A DNA stretch of 64,000 nt, from the NCBI GenBank assembly GCA_030057555.1, contig JASGUU010000069.1, positions 49,921-113,920 on the forward strand, read 5' to 3'. The stretch comes from Bacillota bacterium (lineage in GTDB: Bacteria > Bacillota > Clostridia > Saccharofermentanales > Fastidiosipilaceae). Below, piece by piece: positions 12,001 through 17,786 of this stretch (the stretch's first letter is position 1; each line of letters opens with the position of its first letter). The notes under the pieces are model-generated. The model saw only the letters and a list, made by a program, of their open reading frames with translations. It made no database searches and was not told the origin of the DNA. Made by a program: the position numbers and the translations under genes.

Positions 12001-13937
12001 CGTCGGCCGTGATGACGGAGCCTGAACTCGCGAGCTCGAGCTACGAGCGTGTGGCCCTGTCCGAGACGGAATTTGCCTATACCTTCAAGGACATGGACAA
12101 AACCGACATCAACGGCAACGTCTACAGCTACTTCGTCAGGGAGCTGGGTGTGGTCGACGGCATCCAGAGCATCGACCAGAACCAGTACAGCGTCGAGATC
12201 GACGGTCTGGATGTCAGCAACAGCTACATCCTCAAGCTGACCGGCGTTACGGCGGAGAAGGTCTGGGTCTACGGTTCGGATGAGAACAGGCCGGACGTCT
12301 GCTTCCAGCTCTGGCGTTCGCTGGAGGGCGGAGAAGCGGAGCCGGTGCCGGAAGCCGAAGTGAAGCGGCTGCCGGAGGACGGCACGACGGTCGTCTGGGA
12401 GGACATCGAGGCGGAGGCCGCGTACGGCAGGCCGTATACCTTCAGTGTCAGGGAGGGTGTTCTGGACAGCGCCACCGGCGTATTCACGGAGGGCCTGCCG
12501 GAGAACTATAACTACACTGTCGAATATGACGGCCTCCAGGTGACCAACACCTATGTGTCGCCCCCGATCGACATCGAGGCGACGAAGACCTGGGTCGGCG
12601 GCGAGAACGTCGAGAGGCCGGAACTCTACTTCCGGTTGATGCGCGAAAGCGCCGCTGAGATCGCCCACCCGGTACCGGGTGCCGAGCTGCTCGGACCCTT
12701 CAACGCTGATGCCAGCCTGGCCTGGACGGGAGTCGACGAGACCGACCCGCAGGAGAACCGCTACCGCTACTTTGTCGAGGAGGGTGTGATTGACGCCGAA
12801 AGCGGCGACTTCCTTCCCGGCACACCGGAGCACTACGAGCTCGGCGGCACCGCTCTCGCGCTGGTCAACACCTATGTGCCCGAGATCGACAGGGTGGAGG
12901 CAGAGAAGGTCTGGGTCGGCGGCGAAGCGACCATCCGCCCGACGATCTACTTCGAACTGCAGCGCAAAACCGAGGCGATGGACGACTATGAAGCCGTGCC
13001 CGACGCCGCCGTGCAGGAACTGGCGTCCGGTGTCGTAACGGTCGGCTGGGATGTGGAAATCGAGGATGCCTCGGGGCTGCCCTATACATTCCGGGTTGTG
13101 GAGGGCGATCTTGTGGGCGATGTCTTCGTCGCCACCGCACCCGAAAAATACGAGGCGGCCGCCGACGGCCTCACGATCACGAATACCTATGTCATCAGCC
13201 GCGGCCATGTGACGGCCACAAAGACCTGGCAGGGCGGCTCTGCGCTCGAACGGCCGGAGGTATTCTTCCGCCTGCGCCGGAGTGTGGACGGACAGAGCGA
13301 GGATGTCCCGGACGCCGAGCTGCTGAAGCTGGAGGGTGATTCAGTCACCTGGACGGATGTAGAGCTCGAGACCTTCGCGGGTGTTTCCTATGAGTTCGCC
13401 GTCGTTGAGTACAGTTTTGACGAGACAACGGGCGAGTACGTGGAACGGGTGCCCAACTACGAGTCGGAGGTATCCGGTCTCGAGGTTACGAACATCTTTG
13501 TCTCTCCTGTCGGAGACGTCAGAGCGACGAAGACCTGGATCGACGGGCCCGGACGTGAGCATCCTGTGATCTGGTTCAAGCTCTTCCGTGAGTCCGAACT
13601 CGTGGAACGCGAGGCCGTGCCGGATGTCGAGCTCTTTGAGCTCGCGGACGGCGTGACGGAAGCTCTGTGGACCGACCTCGAACTTACGGACATCGAAGGC
13701 CATGACTATGTCTTTACGGTCATGGAGGTGAACGCAGCGGGCGAGGACAGCACACCCGAGCATTACAGCAAGCTCGAAGAGGGTCTGCATGTGGTCAACA
13801 GCTTTGTGCCGTACAGCGAGGATCCGGAGCCCATCCACAGGACCGGCAGAACCCGGGGCCTCGAGGCGCTCCCGGGCCTGACCCTCATACTGGCGGCCGT
13901 GCTGATCCTGCTCAGGCGGAGGAGACAGGCAGGCTAG
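51..13937 (+). CDS. Giant secreted adhesin: BspA-type LRRs plus SpaA/Cna-B stalk
   Basis: A 4628-residue cell-surface protein, probably an adhesin or stalk. The ATG at 51 is chosen because GGGAG lies 8 nt upstream; an ATG at 3 lacks a visible site and would put about 16 residues before the signal peptide. A basic, hydrophobic signal sequence covers residues 1-38, followed by an acidic Pro/Glu/Thr-rich linker to about 155. BspA-type leucine-rich repeats (repeated IG-x-x-AFxxN units) fill about 157-344, 507-1024 and 1047-1457. MucBP-like segments sit at about 350-420 and 1462-1527. A long beta-rich region (1530-2440) precedes about six SpaA-like prealbumin domains (2447-3120) and 13 Cna-B domains, each opening with a xxKxW motif (3124-4594). 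The C-terminus is a hydrophobic helix with an RRRRQ tail. No LPxTG precedes it, only EALPG, so sortase anchoring is uncertain. Isopeptide stabilisation of the stalk is inferred from the family. Confidence 0.9.
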   Translation: MSWMKSPKNTKQILNKALSLLLLAAFLLALFTPNLVDAGDEGEAVNPSLSPETIVTEMGADEVPPASTEQGTDEELPQADEETTASVPAEESATLEEQPPVEGQESEPADTELPLDTSVPVEESESADTTPATEDLQRSRGATETTPVTRGGGDPGAVFLYEIIAEGTAVRVTGWTGTETTVTIPETIEGLPVTEITRGDVSSFQARGLTAVSIPKTVTKIGDYAFAENDIATLDIPADSSLVEIGAYAFADNLLTGFTAPSTLRIIGGQAFAQNRLTAISLNVGLESIGNEAFAMNCLTEATVPDSVTSFGSSVFDGNGGRFVKVYTDSSAVPPYENNGPVSFGYVVNPITVTIKYIDQKTRAEVMSSVTLGDDMTDANGVFVKDVEMTYEPPTLSGYYVEPSITFTPDRDGYVLTIEYIPEGPPTLTCPATIRLPEGLTPEEAEARILDAISAVDYTGKDISDRVTVDLSGLDVGTNGFYSITISLTDDYGYEISETVQVQVGAYDWFNHEIGGGWVLGDFTFSADGKTLNGLSSQGITKLRNLPAGARNLVLPAHSYNNPEVPIMAIASQAFYSNIYNVPLETVDFSALKELRTIGSYAFYSYSRPRASAISTVIGFNELTKLESIGDYAFRGTTAAFDLDGFNNLQTIGYSAFASYSTSYQGPTITLGSLPALTRIGASAFSGATVPVADLRGMPNLTGIESSTFYYAKVKEIYFPEVDHNFSIGYQAFYGESSELTMIDFTPIAEHLTSIGSEAFRHVYSPSNLATVVVWPDMPKLSSVGSRIFCSRNLDTSLDLSGSPLLVTIGSNAFEQAGLTGVVLPETVENIGSSAFYNNRITELDFSLLPALKTIGNSAFQTNRFTAVDLSNLASLTSIGDSAFRYNQIESVNLDELPQLKTIGNYAFANNRITDLTFGALPELEVIKTYAFYSNQLASLTIANLEKLKRIENYAFYANRLTDLTISDNPELSSLGNYTFYSNQLAEVTLNNLPGLLELEPYVFTSNPGHDAYYNNVVVWDLPAEASVIPSKANYLVNPDTEEPLTGPWVADDFTYTVTNGEATITGFSEQGAKRFGSGVRPVVFPAGDPDGLPVVGIADYSFANKNIGSIDLTGMTKLRTIGVNAFYNNALSEVSFNGLDSLTEIGNNAFGNNKLTELDLGILPKLTRIGGSAFSGNTISKLKLDGAVSLESIDSSAFQGNRISELNFGYLPKLRLIGSSAFYSQGGDPLSLDLSGLPALESIGSRAFESTNLVSLNFGDLKNLTIINSDAFASHRLTGELDLSGLDALTTIGSDAFECYSSSAYGITNVLFPASGNLLHINNYAFRYNRLTELDLSPLNRLSTIGSYAFAYNYIENIIFPQDPPLTSIGSYAFQSNRLTELDLRPLSRLKYLYYSTFGYNAIGDVWAPDSLTSLNNYTFMYNKLNVGSSVYSEAIIHIGDPTGLSNYLSGGWGHLINPKKLYFTYKDREGNEILPSRTEYYKGSNASETYYAPDMAEYLANPASKTVTFEEHQNEYFINFVYDKLEFFETDAFTLGHTNVGTNRAYVGNHLYTNLTLALSSGQETYENVELRVYYNPEYINSAEVTAPLMGDAYTITKPTDGKPYISFHFPKLVGGQSFVIPVTWAFKTDYTPQDQAEILYTQLRSADNQVLAFATDGAGHPANPTIEAYYHEPYIEKGAVGTNQYNGGPRVAGSFTTTEIEGEDIVHVDVPVDVAYSFRIMQTANTSNFDRNIETITYIDTLPTYQAVEDGQIVTRTAVINLSTSPGWSYYDPVSEMPVEGPTAYGIVTVPNYDKDFAYSYPTLNLQFPGGIKDQTVKNQVEARLTPANRPDGEPIIVTSDDVNISLIAGTVPNPPVYVTVTTLTKTVAPRTVLDYQPTKEAAGFTWPVRFTVGTDDLALAKVFTNVVFEDFALDDRLVYTKVQLPSTGHVAVVKAWRADGTEIEDYGGETSGGVFEFPPYSPGMERIDRITVDLGDREVMTGYSINVMTTFANPSDETADDYAYYDTENHANNYMPNSARVTASYTAEGESGDYSSGTVSDRVQILPFTLKAIPDKTQTFRSSEPGQDPTSQLPHYPGDEGTYTISIKRSLNGRPFTMTDADLPIENFRMVDLLPLDIVVKPEDIRLSAEFAAQPGAGFEMLADYGSTGRVAIIFTADSVAANVTTVASIDAKIDLAMSAGYHKNDLYMSFNTGPGHDWEYGQPVTADDLGDSPENPYMYDYVSLLLVKAQAMNAIKYVRNARLDTATGRLVGTGTWTEGIYTGDEEYFQYRLFVKNDTVEDRDKNEIYDVFPRYLDRMIQMNTQGQRANRGSAFSNRILAARLEGTTADEFRIEYTTDTTVANIPNGTEAGVYLRARSWVPAGPDGSAPEGATAMRIIPKDGSTGMIKKDDTLIVIVDAQAPPYNADTSGRRGYNSFVRIDDSLETFIEVPSVWNEVPTPLGTLRVGKRSRTFDPAKPGVVAYDVPLAGAEFTLYSESGIPLRTAVSNDDGFAVFEDLRVGTYLLAETAVPAGHYEPEESTQIKVERSVWEKQANLVYTVGPFYNEPVVSGTVVIEKRNAAGEIMPGISFALTDTASGDKYMATTGSDGRATFANVPYGAYTLTETNAPRLLAPIAPIMVKIDVPNKVVDYTGTAALRNDRANVALFKLGIRGALDSSKDLSQYTKSDGTVVAESWRFEIRNLTTVSESPRQVNYTSSHVRNGFRIEELRVGDLYEIEELSGPAQTQTVYIHNKTVYQFRINKAGVLVDADGEPFRAQSIYFPNARKTVDGAVVVTKVDTEGAPLQDAVFSLAMLNKATSTFEVLYEANSDADGRVTWDELEPGSYEIREVAAPVGYIRTSDVYRFVVEDFATTSMLTNSSYAHREGGLTHNFSFTAVNREINLSLVKRHLVATNVPEAEKDALLAQNPAYRAVAKPVGYDVYEVLAGATFTLYREVDVNGVKVREVIAENLVSDAEGLISVDGISGFSWDETAIYYLEETATVDDTWLLPEKMLKIDLPAVIRSNPTGVATVFMENQKKVGEILVSKYDRYTGTKLTGITYTLYRGTKDNYLSDPNPVVKKTGSSGYLKFDGLLPGNYILEETATLEGYIRDETLYEIEVTPDNRYFYYYLYNMRAGELLDIPVKKVWLGEVPDYAEGEGLVVELYEGTSTTPMESALLTAEGGWSHTFAGLLKRDNQGRVYTYVIREGAIPAGYEIAVGEGTVKGSSYGLDVTVADEVVLKNHALGDLTVTKTWQERYDELRPAAVVVTLMRAAYNADTGAYGEFTSQGDPVNISAATGWAHTWTGLKTHDVDGRPYRYKVVEAAVTGYQLVAHTPAQVELTGGAEADIELVNRQYLTQKARKAWSDNAPAVKPEIVFQLVRKTDDMTDFELVDGAALKTIPDGSAEVEWNGLPATDEEGNVYTYSVYEGCINDDDEFVQLIPENYRAETTFAPILNEDNVEIGTEIIVTNTWQETSLTATKTWSGNAPTVKPEVELVLRQNGELYNGTGVPVTLQNGDTEASWKKLPRYYYTVDADGTVTEHEYRYSVDEINVPESYDKVLDSDTGVRNEYHSVVLEARKIFDLDLVEEDFAGTDMRPAEIRFSLYKSTYDANTGTTSMQKYDEVVLDGVVDADITDAGEIEEWHYIWNRLPKYYEVVDADGSITRHENEYRVIEEIIPRYYELLGSEDVSEGELFSWQVTNRYRNAFNAHKTWDIGAKTVAGLGGLPSVQLQLYRGIVLDDGTRVATSDWTETVGEPVTLDGQADDPLPGVSRETTQADSLTWTYAWFDLPIYGECTVDSLADYGIANGDRVRYFYYVEEDSTAPALEDYSLDAISSASTLLVNRLDKTDFTAKKEWVDGPVDDRPAVEFVLYADYLDPATNERSTAEEVRRVTLDGVADDTGETGSWTCHFENLRHYVKNADGSYLKDADGQPVLYRYFVKEENVPTDYRISSETDSTITNSYVIPKFDIEVKKTWNGGYPADYERIEFELYRTSAVMTEPELASSSYERVALSETEFAYTFKDMDKTDINGNVYSYFVRELGVVDGIQSIDQNQYSVEIDGLDVSNSYILKLTGVTAEKVWVYGSDENRPDVCFQLWRSLEGGEAEPVPEAEVKRLPEDGTTVVWEDIEAEAAYGRPYTFSVREGVLDSATGVFTEGLPENYNYTVEYDGLQVTNTYVSPPIDIEATKTWVGGENVERPELYFRLMRESAAEIAHPVPGAELLGPFNADASLAWTGVDETDPQENRYRYFVEEGVIDAESGDFLPGTPEHYELGGTALALVNTYVPEIDRVEAEKVWVGGEATIRPTIYFELQRKTEAMDDYEAVPDAAVQELASGVVTVGWDVEIEDASGLPYTFRVVEGDLVGDVFVATAPEKYEAAADGLTITNTYVISRGHVTATKTWQGGSALERPEVFFRLRRSVDGQSEDVPDAELLKLEGDSVTWTDVELETFAGVSYEFAVVEYSFDETTGEYVERVPNYESEVSGLEVTNIFVSPVGDVRATKTWIDGPGREHPVIWFKLFRESELVEREAVPDVELFELADGVTEALWTDLELTDIEGHDYVFTVMEVNAAGEDSTPEHYSKLEEGLHVVNSFVPYSEDPEPIHRTGRTRGLEALPGLTLILAAVLILLRRRRQAG

Positions 13938-13955
13938 TCAGCAGCTGACTGACGG

Positions 13956-14007
13956 GAAAAGGGGGCCTGCTCCGCTGGCGAAAGCCGGGCTGGGGCAGGC
14001 CCCTTTC
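13956..14007 (+). terminator. Hairpin after the giant adhesin gene
   Basis: The arms AAAGGGGGCCTGC (about 13958-13970) and GCAGGCCCCTTT (13995-14006) pair with one bulged G. The hairpin lies 20 nt after the stop codon. There is no clear T-run, so its strength as an intrinsic terminator is uncertain. Confidence 0.45.
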
Positions 14008-14509
14008 GGGTGCGCCGGGTTGGCCCGGCGCAGGACTCAACAAAGGAGCGCTTCATCATCCGACGGGTGGCTGTCTGTGCCGGCCACCGAAGACGCGCTC
14101 GACATGGTGATTCCATCTGCTGGAAAATGGTATCCCGAAGCCGTGTATTACATGTCCGGCACCCTGCAGTTCATATACGTTCCATTTTGAGGGGGGGCAT
14201 GTCATATTTGTCGGACGAGTAAAACCTTTTTGAGCCTTCCTCAAACACCGGGAACACCGGAGTTTCAGCGCAGCCTGCATGCAGGCATGGGGAAGATCCC
14301 TTTTCCAATTGCCTGTGTAGCGGCCAGCCTCGCCAAAGGCCGGAATGTGAATGGGATGGGAATAGGAAGGCGGGCAGTGAGGCTGACAGGTACGGTCTGA
14401 CACTTTAAAGGAGATTGTGAAGCGATCCCGGTTCTGTTTCCCTGATGCCGAGTGATAAAGGCGATCCCGACAGGCAGCGCGCCGCGTAGCGGCTTGCTGG
14501 CCCTTCTTC
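14008..14509. other. Gene-poor spacer
   Basis: I find no convincing gene here. A plus-strand frame ending at the TGA near 14190 reads like coding sequence for about 45 codons (it includes GKWYPEAVYYMSG), but it has no start codon with a ribosome site and I do not recognise it. It may be a gene relic. Confidence 0.3.
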
Positions 14510-14708
14510 GTGGTCAGGATAGCGGGTAATCCAAATCATTTTTTGGATTACTCCTCGTTTTGACCAGAATCGGCCCCTTTGTGGTCAAGATGGGGACTTT
14601 TCCAAATCTTTTTTTGGAAAACTCTTGGTTTTGACCAGAATCGGCCCCTTTGTGGTCAGGATGGCGAGTAATCCAAATCTTTTTTTGGATTACTCTTCGT
14701 TTTGACCA
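14510..14708. repeat. 2.8-copy tandem 71-bp hairpin repeat (family B)
   Basis: Copies begin at 14510, 14581 and 14652; the last is truncated at 14708. Each unit has an outer inverted pair (TGGTCA near the start, TGACCA near 14562, 14633 and 14703). An inner perfect stem lies around a T-rich loop, followed by the linker GAATCGGCCCCTTTG. The inner stem is GTAATCCAAA/TTTGGATTAC in copies 1 and 3 but TTTTCCAAA/TTTGGAAAA in copy 2, so both arms changed together. It lies between convergent genes. Confidence 0.85.
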
Positions 14709-14978
14709 CCAGGAGTCCGCAGGCTGCCTTTTCCCCCTGCCAGCCGTCCTCCTGGAAAGCTCACCCTCTTCCTGACGCGCTTGACGTGCACCCCCATTTT
14801 GTCGAAGGAACATGCATCCGCTGGGGTTGGCGGCGAACTTTTGTTTTTCCTGTCCGTGAATGGCTGCATGAGCTTGTTTGCCTGCGGATGCAGTCAGACA
14901 CGCGCGCTTTTGGGCGCGGCTTTGCTCCGATTCATCGCAGTCGTCTAAAAAAGGGCAGTCGGCTCCCTGGTGGCAACA

Positions 14979-15152
14979 CTATGCGTGCGCCCACAGACGC
15001 TCCGTGAGCTTGACATGGTCGAGTTTGAGGAGATCCAGAGAGATCAGAGCCTTCCTGTAATCAGGATCGTCCAGACCATGGATGCCATGGCTCTCGTATC
15101 CTGTCTTCTCCCGATAGATGCCTTTGTTTTTGTCGCAGAACTGGTGACAGGC
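14979..15152 (-). pseudogene. Unrecognised C-terminal coding remnant
   Basis: About 57 codons on the minus strand, ending at a TAG, read like genuine protein (it contains YRKALISLDLLKLDH and ESHGIHGLDDP) with codon use like the neighbouring genes. Upstream, toward the peptidase gene, the frame degrades into low-quality sequence. No start codon with a ribosome site is present. It is probably the tail of a decayed gene; I do not recognise the family. Confidence 0.35.
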
Positions 15153-15220
15153 AGGATTTGTCACAGCCTGGCTGCCCCGGCCGGCTATCAACTTTCTGCC
15201 CGGGTGCACTTCCTGCCCGC

Positions 15221-16585
15221 TCAGCGGACCAGGGCCAGGGCACCCATCGGATCCCAGGGTTCGAGTTCGACGAGCGGCTGCTCCAGGGCGGCGAGCCATT
15301 CGGCATCGATGTAGCGGCGGTCCACCATGATCTGGTAGTTGTACTCGTCGAACCAGCCGTCGCTCATGGAGTAGAAACCCTTCGTGCCGGACTTCTCGCC
15401 CCAGGAGTTCTCGACGCGCCAGGTCAGGGGACGGCCGGCGTCGTCGAGATCGACACCGGTAAAGACCATGGCATGCGTCAGCAGGCTCTCACCGTAGTCG
15501 AGCCGCTGGGCCTTGGTCATGAGGAAAGACTCGCCGAGGGTCTCCCCGTAGCGGAAAGCCTGCTCGTCCATGATGCCGGAATCGCGCAGGAGGTATTTCC
15601 CGACATCGCAGCCGAACCAGACCGGATGGCCGTCCCGCAGCTGGCGCAGGGCGGACTCCTTCAGCACCTCGATGGGGACATTGATGTAGCGGATCGGCCG
15701 CCCCTCGTGGACGGAGCCCAGGTATTTCACGGTATAGCAGCGGCCGTAGGGCTTGTCAGCGGTCGGGGCGTGGATCAGGCTGATACAGTCGTCGAGCTTC
15801 CAGCCGACATAGCGCTGGAAGAAGTCCTGCGGGCTCACACCGCTGATGCGGTGGTGCTGCTTCTCACGGTCGCGCCAGGCAAAGTCCACGACAGACGGCG
15901 GCTCGCCGAGTGTCAGGACGAGCAGCTGGTAGACGTAGTAGAGCATGTCGTCCTTCCGGGCCGCGAGGTCTTCACGGGACTGTCCGGCGGCATGGCCCTC
16001 GCGCAGGCGACAGGCGAACTCGCGCAGTTTCGCGGTCAGGACCCGGACCAGCTGGCCGGTATTCGCCGAATCGAAGGTCTCGGGCATCAGGGACTTGGGG
16101 ACGGCGCCGTACTTGGCGAGAAGACCTGCGAACATGTCCCACTGCCCGCCGTCCTGGACCGGCGCCTGCAGGAGGTGGGCGACGAGGCGGCCGTCCAGCG
16201 GCTCGTCGAGGGTGGCGAGGATGCTCTCGAGAAAGTAGTTGGCTTTCTCGAGTTTGTCCCAGAAGAGCGTATAGTTCTGGCTGAATTCGAAGGTCTCGAC
16301 ATTGAGACGGCGCATGGTCTCGACGCGGGCGGTGTTCAGGGCGGCGAACATCCAGCAGCGGCCCGAGCGCTCCTGGTCGGTGATCTCACCGGTTTCGGTC
16401 TCGATGGAGAAGACGAAGGGGTGGCGGCGGAAGACCTGATTGTCGAGCGAGGCCTCGGCGATGCCGCAGCGGGCGAGGGCGCCGGCGACGGCACGGGCGC
16501 GGGGATCGGAGGCGAGGCGTGCCTGCCAGGCGGCGAGCCGGTCGGGGCCGATGGCGGTGGGCGGACTGGGTTTCCTGTGTGTCAT
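15221..16585 (-). CDS. pepC: C1-family aminopeptidase (PepC / bleomycin hydrolase type)
   Basis: Cytoplasmic cysteine aminopeptidase that trims N-terminal residues from peptides. The catalytic region is DQERSGRCWMFAALN, with the oxyanion Gln at about 71 and nucleophile Cys77. The catalytic His is in LTHAMVFTG and the Asn in VENSWGEKSG near the C-terminus. The length of 454 residues matches the family (about 440-460), which forms hexamers. The start at 16585 is chosen because AGGAGG lies 7 nt upstream; an ATG 30 nt earlier would swallow that site. It follows the GH43-like gene by 36 nt on the same strand, so the two are probably co-transcribed. The gene symbol follows the lactic-acid-bacterial homologue. 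Confidence 0.88.
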   Translation of the reverse strand: MTHRKPSPPTAIGPDRLAAWQARLASDPRARAVAGALARCGIAEASLDNQVFRRHPFVFSIETETGEITDQERSGRCWMFAALNTARVETMRRLNVETFEFSQNYTLFWDKLEKANYFLESILATLDEPLDGRLVAHLLQAPVQDGGQWDMFAGLLAKYGAVPKSLMPETFDSANTGQLVRVLTAKLREFACRLREGHAAGQSREDLAARKDDMLYYVYQLLVLTLGEPPSVVDFAWRDREKQHHRISGVSPQDFFQRYVGWKLDDCISLIHAPTADKPYGRCYTVKYLGSVHEGRPIRYINVPIEVLKESALRQLRDGHPVWFGCDVGKYLLRDSGIMDEQAFRYGETLGESFLMTKAQRLDYGESLLTHAMVFTGVDLDDAGRPLTWRVENSWGEKSGTKGFYSMSDGWFDEYNYQIMVDRRYIDAEWLAALEQPLVELEPWDPMGALALVR

Positions 16586-16621
16586 GGCTGAGCCTCCTGT
16601 CATAATTACTGACATTCTACG

Positions 16622-17602
16622 TCAGGACAGAATCCAGGGGCTGAGGTCTGCTGTGATGCCGGGTTCGCCGGCTTCCGAGAAGCTGATGGGGAGAAAGACG
16701 GTCTCCGAGGCCGGATAGCCGCGTCCCACGCCGCCCCAGCGGTCGCCGATATAGAGGAAGCGATCGTCCGGGAGAGGGAGGACCCAGGTGGGCTGTGAGG
16801 CAAAGGTCGTCTGGTCCCCGAAGTCGCGGCGCTCCGACCACCCGCCGTCCATGCTGCGGGCCGTGGCCCAGGAGCTCTGGTTGGGCCTCCAGCCTGTGCA
16901 GCCGCTGGTCAGCATGTAGAGACGGTCACCGCGGCGAAAGACCGTCGGTGCTTCCCGCAGCCCGCCCGGCCAGAGGACGCGTTCGAGACGCTCGATGTCC
17001 AGGTAGTCCGGGCTGAGACGGTAGATGTGGAGATCCCGGTTGTCGCGGGCGGCGCTGATGAACCAGGCGCTGCCGTCCGTGTCGTGAAAGACGGTGCAGT
17101 CGCGCGACATGTGGCCGAGGGGCCTGAACGAGCCGAGATAGGTGTAGTCGCCGTCGATGCGGTCGCAGACGGCGACGGCGGCGCGGGCCTCGTGATAGTT
17201 GTCAGGCAGCTCCCAGTGCATCCACATCACCCACTGGCGCCGGGCGGCGTGGTAGAGGAGCTTGGGGCGTTCAATGTTGCAGCCCTGGCCAATCATGGCC
17301 CGGCGGCCGGGAATGTCCAGGCGGAGATCGCTGGAGCTGCGATGGGGATGGGGCGCGGTCGGGCTGTCCAGAGTCAGCAGATGGCCGCGGAAGTCCCAGG
17401 TTCGGAGGTCTTCTGAGCGATAGCAGCTGACCTTGACCCGGCCGCGGCGGTCCTCGCCAATCCACCACCATGCATCGTCATGGTGCAGAATCTGTCCGCC
17501 ATGTGCGTGGACGGTCTCGCCGCGGTCATCTATGAAGCTGAGCGATACCTGTCCGGCGTCGGTGAAGCCGGGCAGCAGGCGGGATGTCGGTGTCTGGTCC
17601 AT
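16622..17602 (-). CDS. Glycoside hydrolase family 43-like (galactosidase subgroup)
   Basis: A 326-residue protein with the five-bladed propeller pattern of GH43. Recognisable blocks are HAHGGQILHHDDAWWWIGED, CYRSEDLRTWDFRGHLL, ERPKLLYHAARRQWVMWMH and MSRDCTVFHDTDGSAWFISA. These resemble the exo-beta-1,3-galactanase (GH43_24) branch, in which the usual catalytic base Asp is replaced. There is no signal peptide, so an intracellular role on imported oligosaccharides is likely. The start at 17602 has AAGGAG about 9 nt upstream; an earlier in-frame ATG at 17683 has none. It is first of a two-gene operon with the C1 peptidase and divergent from the ABC-F gene. The substrate is inferred, not shown. 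Confidence 0.7.
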   Translation of the reverse strand: MDQTPTSRLLPGFTDAGQVSLSFIDDRGETVHAHGGQILHHDDAWWWIGEDRRGRVKVSCYRSEDLRTWDFRGHLLTLDSPTAPHPHRSSSDLRLDIPGRRAMIGQGCNIERPKLLYHAARRQWVMWMHWELPDNYHEARAAVAVCDRIDGDYTYLGSFRPLGHMSRDCTVFHDTDGSAWFISAARDNRDLHIYRLSPDYLDIERLERVLWPGGLREAPTVFRRGDRLYMLTSGCTGWRPNQSSWATARSMDGGWSERRDFGDQTTFASQPTWVLPLPDDRFLYIGDRWGGVGRGYPASETVFLPISFSEAGEPGITADLSPWILS

Positions 17603-17681
17603 GGCACTGGCTCCTTTTCGGGTGTCCCCTTTATCCGGATGACATGCTAGACTGGGGGCGGTTTGTGACGGAGGAAACGGC

Positions 17682-17699
17682 ATGCAGATCTACTTCTGA
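17682..17699 (+). CDS. Putative 5-codon leader peptide MQIYF upstream of ABC-F
   Basis: ATG-CAG-ATC-TAC-TTC-TGA preceded by GGAGG at 17670-17674 with 7-nt spacing, a better ribosome site than that of the ABC-F gene itself. It lies 87 nt before the ABC-F start. Known antibiotic-resistance ABC-F genes (for example msrD, leader MYLIFM) are controlled by ribosome stalling on very short leaders of similar composition. The role here is inferred from that precedent. Confidence 0.5.
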   Translation: MQIYF

Positions 17700-17726
17700 T
17701 TTTCTCACTGCTTTGAACTGTTGGTC

Positions 17727-17751
17727 CGGGCGCTGCTCTGGTCTGCGCCCG
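17727..17751 (+). promoter_or_regulatory. Hairpin between leader peptide and ABC-F start
   Basis: CGGGCGC (17727-17733) pairs perfectly with GCGCCCG (17745-17751) around an 11-nt loop, between the leader ORF and the ABC-F start. It could be part of an attenuator. No T-run follows, so intrinsic termination is not evident. Confidence 0.35.
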
Positions 17752-17786
17752 AGGCCTGTGTCTGCTTTGTGAATCAGAGGTTTCCC

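Noticed and set aside
8493..13208. 1571-codon open frame on the minus strand opposite the Cna-B region
   Set aside because: It mirrors the codon bias of the adhesin gene, has no ribosome site, and its translation lacks domain patterns. It is a shadow frame of GC-rich coding sequence.
13860..13937. LPxTG sorting signal at the adhesin C-terminus
   Set aside because: Only EALPG precedes the hydrophobic helix. No Thr-Gly pair in the right position.
15158..16591. 477-codon plus-strand frame opposite the C1 peptidase
   Set aside because: The minus strand carries all catalytic motifs of PepC. The plus frame is a shadow.
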